Origin: Cohnella rhizosphaerae
GTDB lineage: Bacteria; Bacillota; Bacilli; Paenibacillales; Paenibacillaceae
Reading direction: 5' to 3'
DNA: 64,000 nucleotides
NCBI RefSeq assembly: GCF_029525575.1
Contig: NZ_JAPDIA010000007.1
Coordinates: 496,001 to 560,000 of the forward strand
Each line of letters starts with the position of its first letter. The first letter of the stretch is position 1. Positions 63,047 through 64,000 of this stretch are shown here, one piece after another. The position numbers were made by a program, and so were the translations under genes. Under the pieces are notes generated by a model. It was not told the DNA's origin. It saw nothing but the letters and a program-made list of their open reading frames with translations, and ran no database searches.

Positions 63047-63066
63047 CCGCAGCATAGACCCAACAA

Positions 63067-63103
63067 AAATAGACGGCTCCGGCGATTGCCGGTCCGTCTA
63101 TTT
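63067..63103. terminator. Bidirectional terminator between convergent genes
   Basis: AAATAGACGG pairs perfectly with CCGTCTATTT, extended inside by CCGGC/GCCGG. Confidence 0.8.
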
Positions 63104-63113
63104 GCTGTTTCGC

Positions 63114-64000
63114 CTATTCTTCCAGATGTGCGGCTAGAAGCCGCACCTGTTCGAGGGGCAGCTCCGCCAGCTGGCTGACGACGGCGATGTCGGTGCCGGC
63201 TTTCAGCAGATTTCGCGCGACGGCTACTCTGCCTTGTGCAATGCCTAGTTCTCTGCCTTGCGCAATGCCCAACTCCTTGCCTTGCGCAATGCCCAACTCC
63301 TTGCCCTGCGCAATGCCCAACTCCCTGCCTTCCTCCAGCCCCTGCTCCCGCGCGTCCTTCAAAAAGCTGATTCGGTCGCGATTCGCCTTTTCCCTTGCTT
63401 CGTACAGCATGCGGGTCATATCGTCCTCGCTGAGATGACTCAGCCGTTCTTCGGCCGTTCGAATCGTCGGATCCATGGCGATCAGCTCCTCCAATTGTTC
63501 GTGGGTCGTGCGTTCGTCCAGAAACCTAAGCCAGCGGTGCAGCGGGTCCGCAACGGCATAGGGCGCCGAGCGAAACTTCGGAAACTCGATAAAGTGCAGC
63601 TCGATCAGGTCCGTCAGCCTGAACCGCCGTTCGGCATCCTCGTACAAATGAAACGAGCGATGAAATCCCTCGAGGGGCAGGAAGGAAAAATCCAGCATGT
63701 TGATGCAGATCGTTTTCTTGAGCTGACCGTAATCCTCGCCTTCTCGAATCGAATCGGCGAGGAGCCGGCCCATATAAAACAGGCTTCGCTTTTCCATATG
63801 CCGATAACGTCCGACCTGCATCTCGACGTTGATCTGCTCCCGGTTCGCCGTCTCGCAGCGAATATCGAGCACGCCTTCCTTGTCTTCGACGAGACGCTTG
63901 GTGAGCAGCTTGCCGTCCAGCACGACGAGGTCCGCGATCGCGTCCCTTTCGTCTCTGCGAAGGACCGCATTCAGCAGCCCGATCAGCAGCGGCTTGCTGT
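63114..64000 (-). CDS. PD-(D/E)XK nuclease-family transposase-type protein, second copy (N-terminus beyond window)
   Basis: The frame is open to the window edge: 295 codons are present, starting within SKPLLIGLLNAVLRRDE. The active-site region LDIRCETANREQINVEMQ and the phrases RYRHMEKRSLFYMGRLLADS, TICINMLDFSFLPLEGFHRS and RTAEERLSHLSEDDMTRMLY are nearly identical to the copy at 56611. The difference is the tail: four consecutive 8-residue repeats, ELGIAQGK or ELGIAQGR, from a 24-bp DNA repeat at about 63225-63330. Its frame is intact. Confidence 0.88.
   Translation of the reverse strand, partial: SKPLLIGLLNAVLRRDERDAIADLVVLDGKLLTKRLVEDKEGVLDIRCETANREQINVEMQVGRYRHMEKRSLFYMGRLLADSIREGEDYGQLKKTICINMLDFSFLPLEGFHRSFHLYEDAERRFRLTDLIELHFIEFPKFRSAPYAVADPLHRWLRFLDERTTHEQLEELIAMDPTIRTAEERLSHLSEDDMTRMLYEAREKANRDRISFLKDAREQGLEEGRELGIAQGKELGIAQGKELGIAQGRELGIAQGRVAVARNLLKAGTDIAVVSQLAELPLEQVRLLAAHLEE

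Noticed and set aside
60926..63055. 709-codon minus-strand frame opposite the SLH gene
   Set aside because: The sense frame has signal peptide, SLH motifs and riboswitch; the antisense frame is a shadow of GC-rich coding sequence.

Overview
The window looks like chromosome of a GC-rich, low-GC-phylum spore former of the Paenibacillaceae, most like Cohnella or Paenibacillus. The grounds are S-layer-homology and copper-amine-oxidase-type surface proteins, a YesM/YesN-type sugar regulator pair beside a sugar ABC importer, Bacillus-type AGGAGG ribosome sites with GTG/TTG starts, a Fur box, and a kinase with the sporulation-kinase histidine motif. No rRNA, tRNA, phage or CRISPR was found. About 28 single-base indels, nearly all +1 in runs of G/C, A or T, break otherwise complete genes. 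I read these as sequencing error and annotate the genes as whole, giving each break point.

Layout. 1-2.6 kb: end of an acetyltransferase, an IS110-type transposase, a regulator remnant and a palindromic 52-bp repeat array. 2.6-7.3 kb: Fur-controlled siderophore-binding lipoprotein, an ECF sigma factor with its RskA-type anti-sigma factor, and a divergent exported protein made of two His-bearing helical repeats plus a copper-amine-oxidase-like domain. 7.3-9.3 kb: NTF2-like protein, YheO-type regulator, RidA. 9.27-10.8 kb: a gene-free repeat island (group II intron fragment, two 51-bp arrays, one copy of a ~181-bp dispersed repeat). 10.8-25.1 kb: Crp/Fnr-type regulator divergent from a large peptide-use operon (oligopeptide ABC transporter, two M20 and three M24 peptidases, an aminotransferase). 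25.1-26.6 kb: another dispersed repeat copy, then an ArsR repressor and AHSA1-type protein. 26.7-38.4 kb, all on the minus strand: aldo/keto reductase, GH2 glycosidase, sugar ABC importer, two more 52-bp arrays, and the YesM/YesN pair. 38.5-41 kb: TetR regulator divergent from an ABC exporter. 41-45.5 kb: multi-PAS kinase, zinc-ribbon protein, YrdB-like membrane protein and spermidine-synthase-like protein.

45.8-52.7 kb is the most unusual part. A class I isoprenoid synthase-like enzyme is followed by a small NHLP-leader RiPP precursor that lacks the usual Gly-Gly/core and ends in tryptophan. Their convergent neighbour is a 7TM sporulation-type sensor kinase. The set (isoprenyl enzyme, Trp-ending peptide, membrane kinase) has the composition of the ComQ-ComX-ComP pheromone system but a different peptide family. 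Next to it are a CarH/LitR-like B12-binding MerR regulator with a very regular 11-bp-repeat operator, a soluble PAS chemoreceptor-like protein and an HD-GYP protein.

52.8-64 kb: aldo/keto reductase, MFS exporter divergent from an HxlR regulator, RlmN, a PD-(D/E)XK transposase-type nuclease, AraC/GyrI regulator, small membrane protein, NmrA-like reductase, and a cobalamin riboswitch controlling an SLH-anchored protein whose toroid plus DUF4430-like layout resembles transcobalamin. A second PD-(D/E)XK nuclease runs off the right edge.
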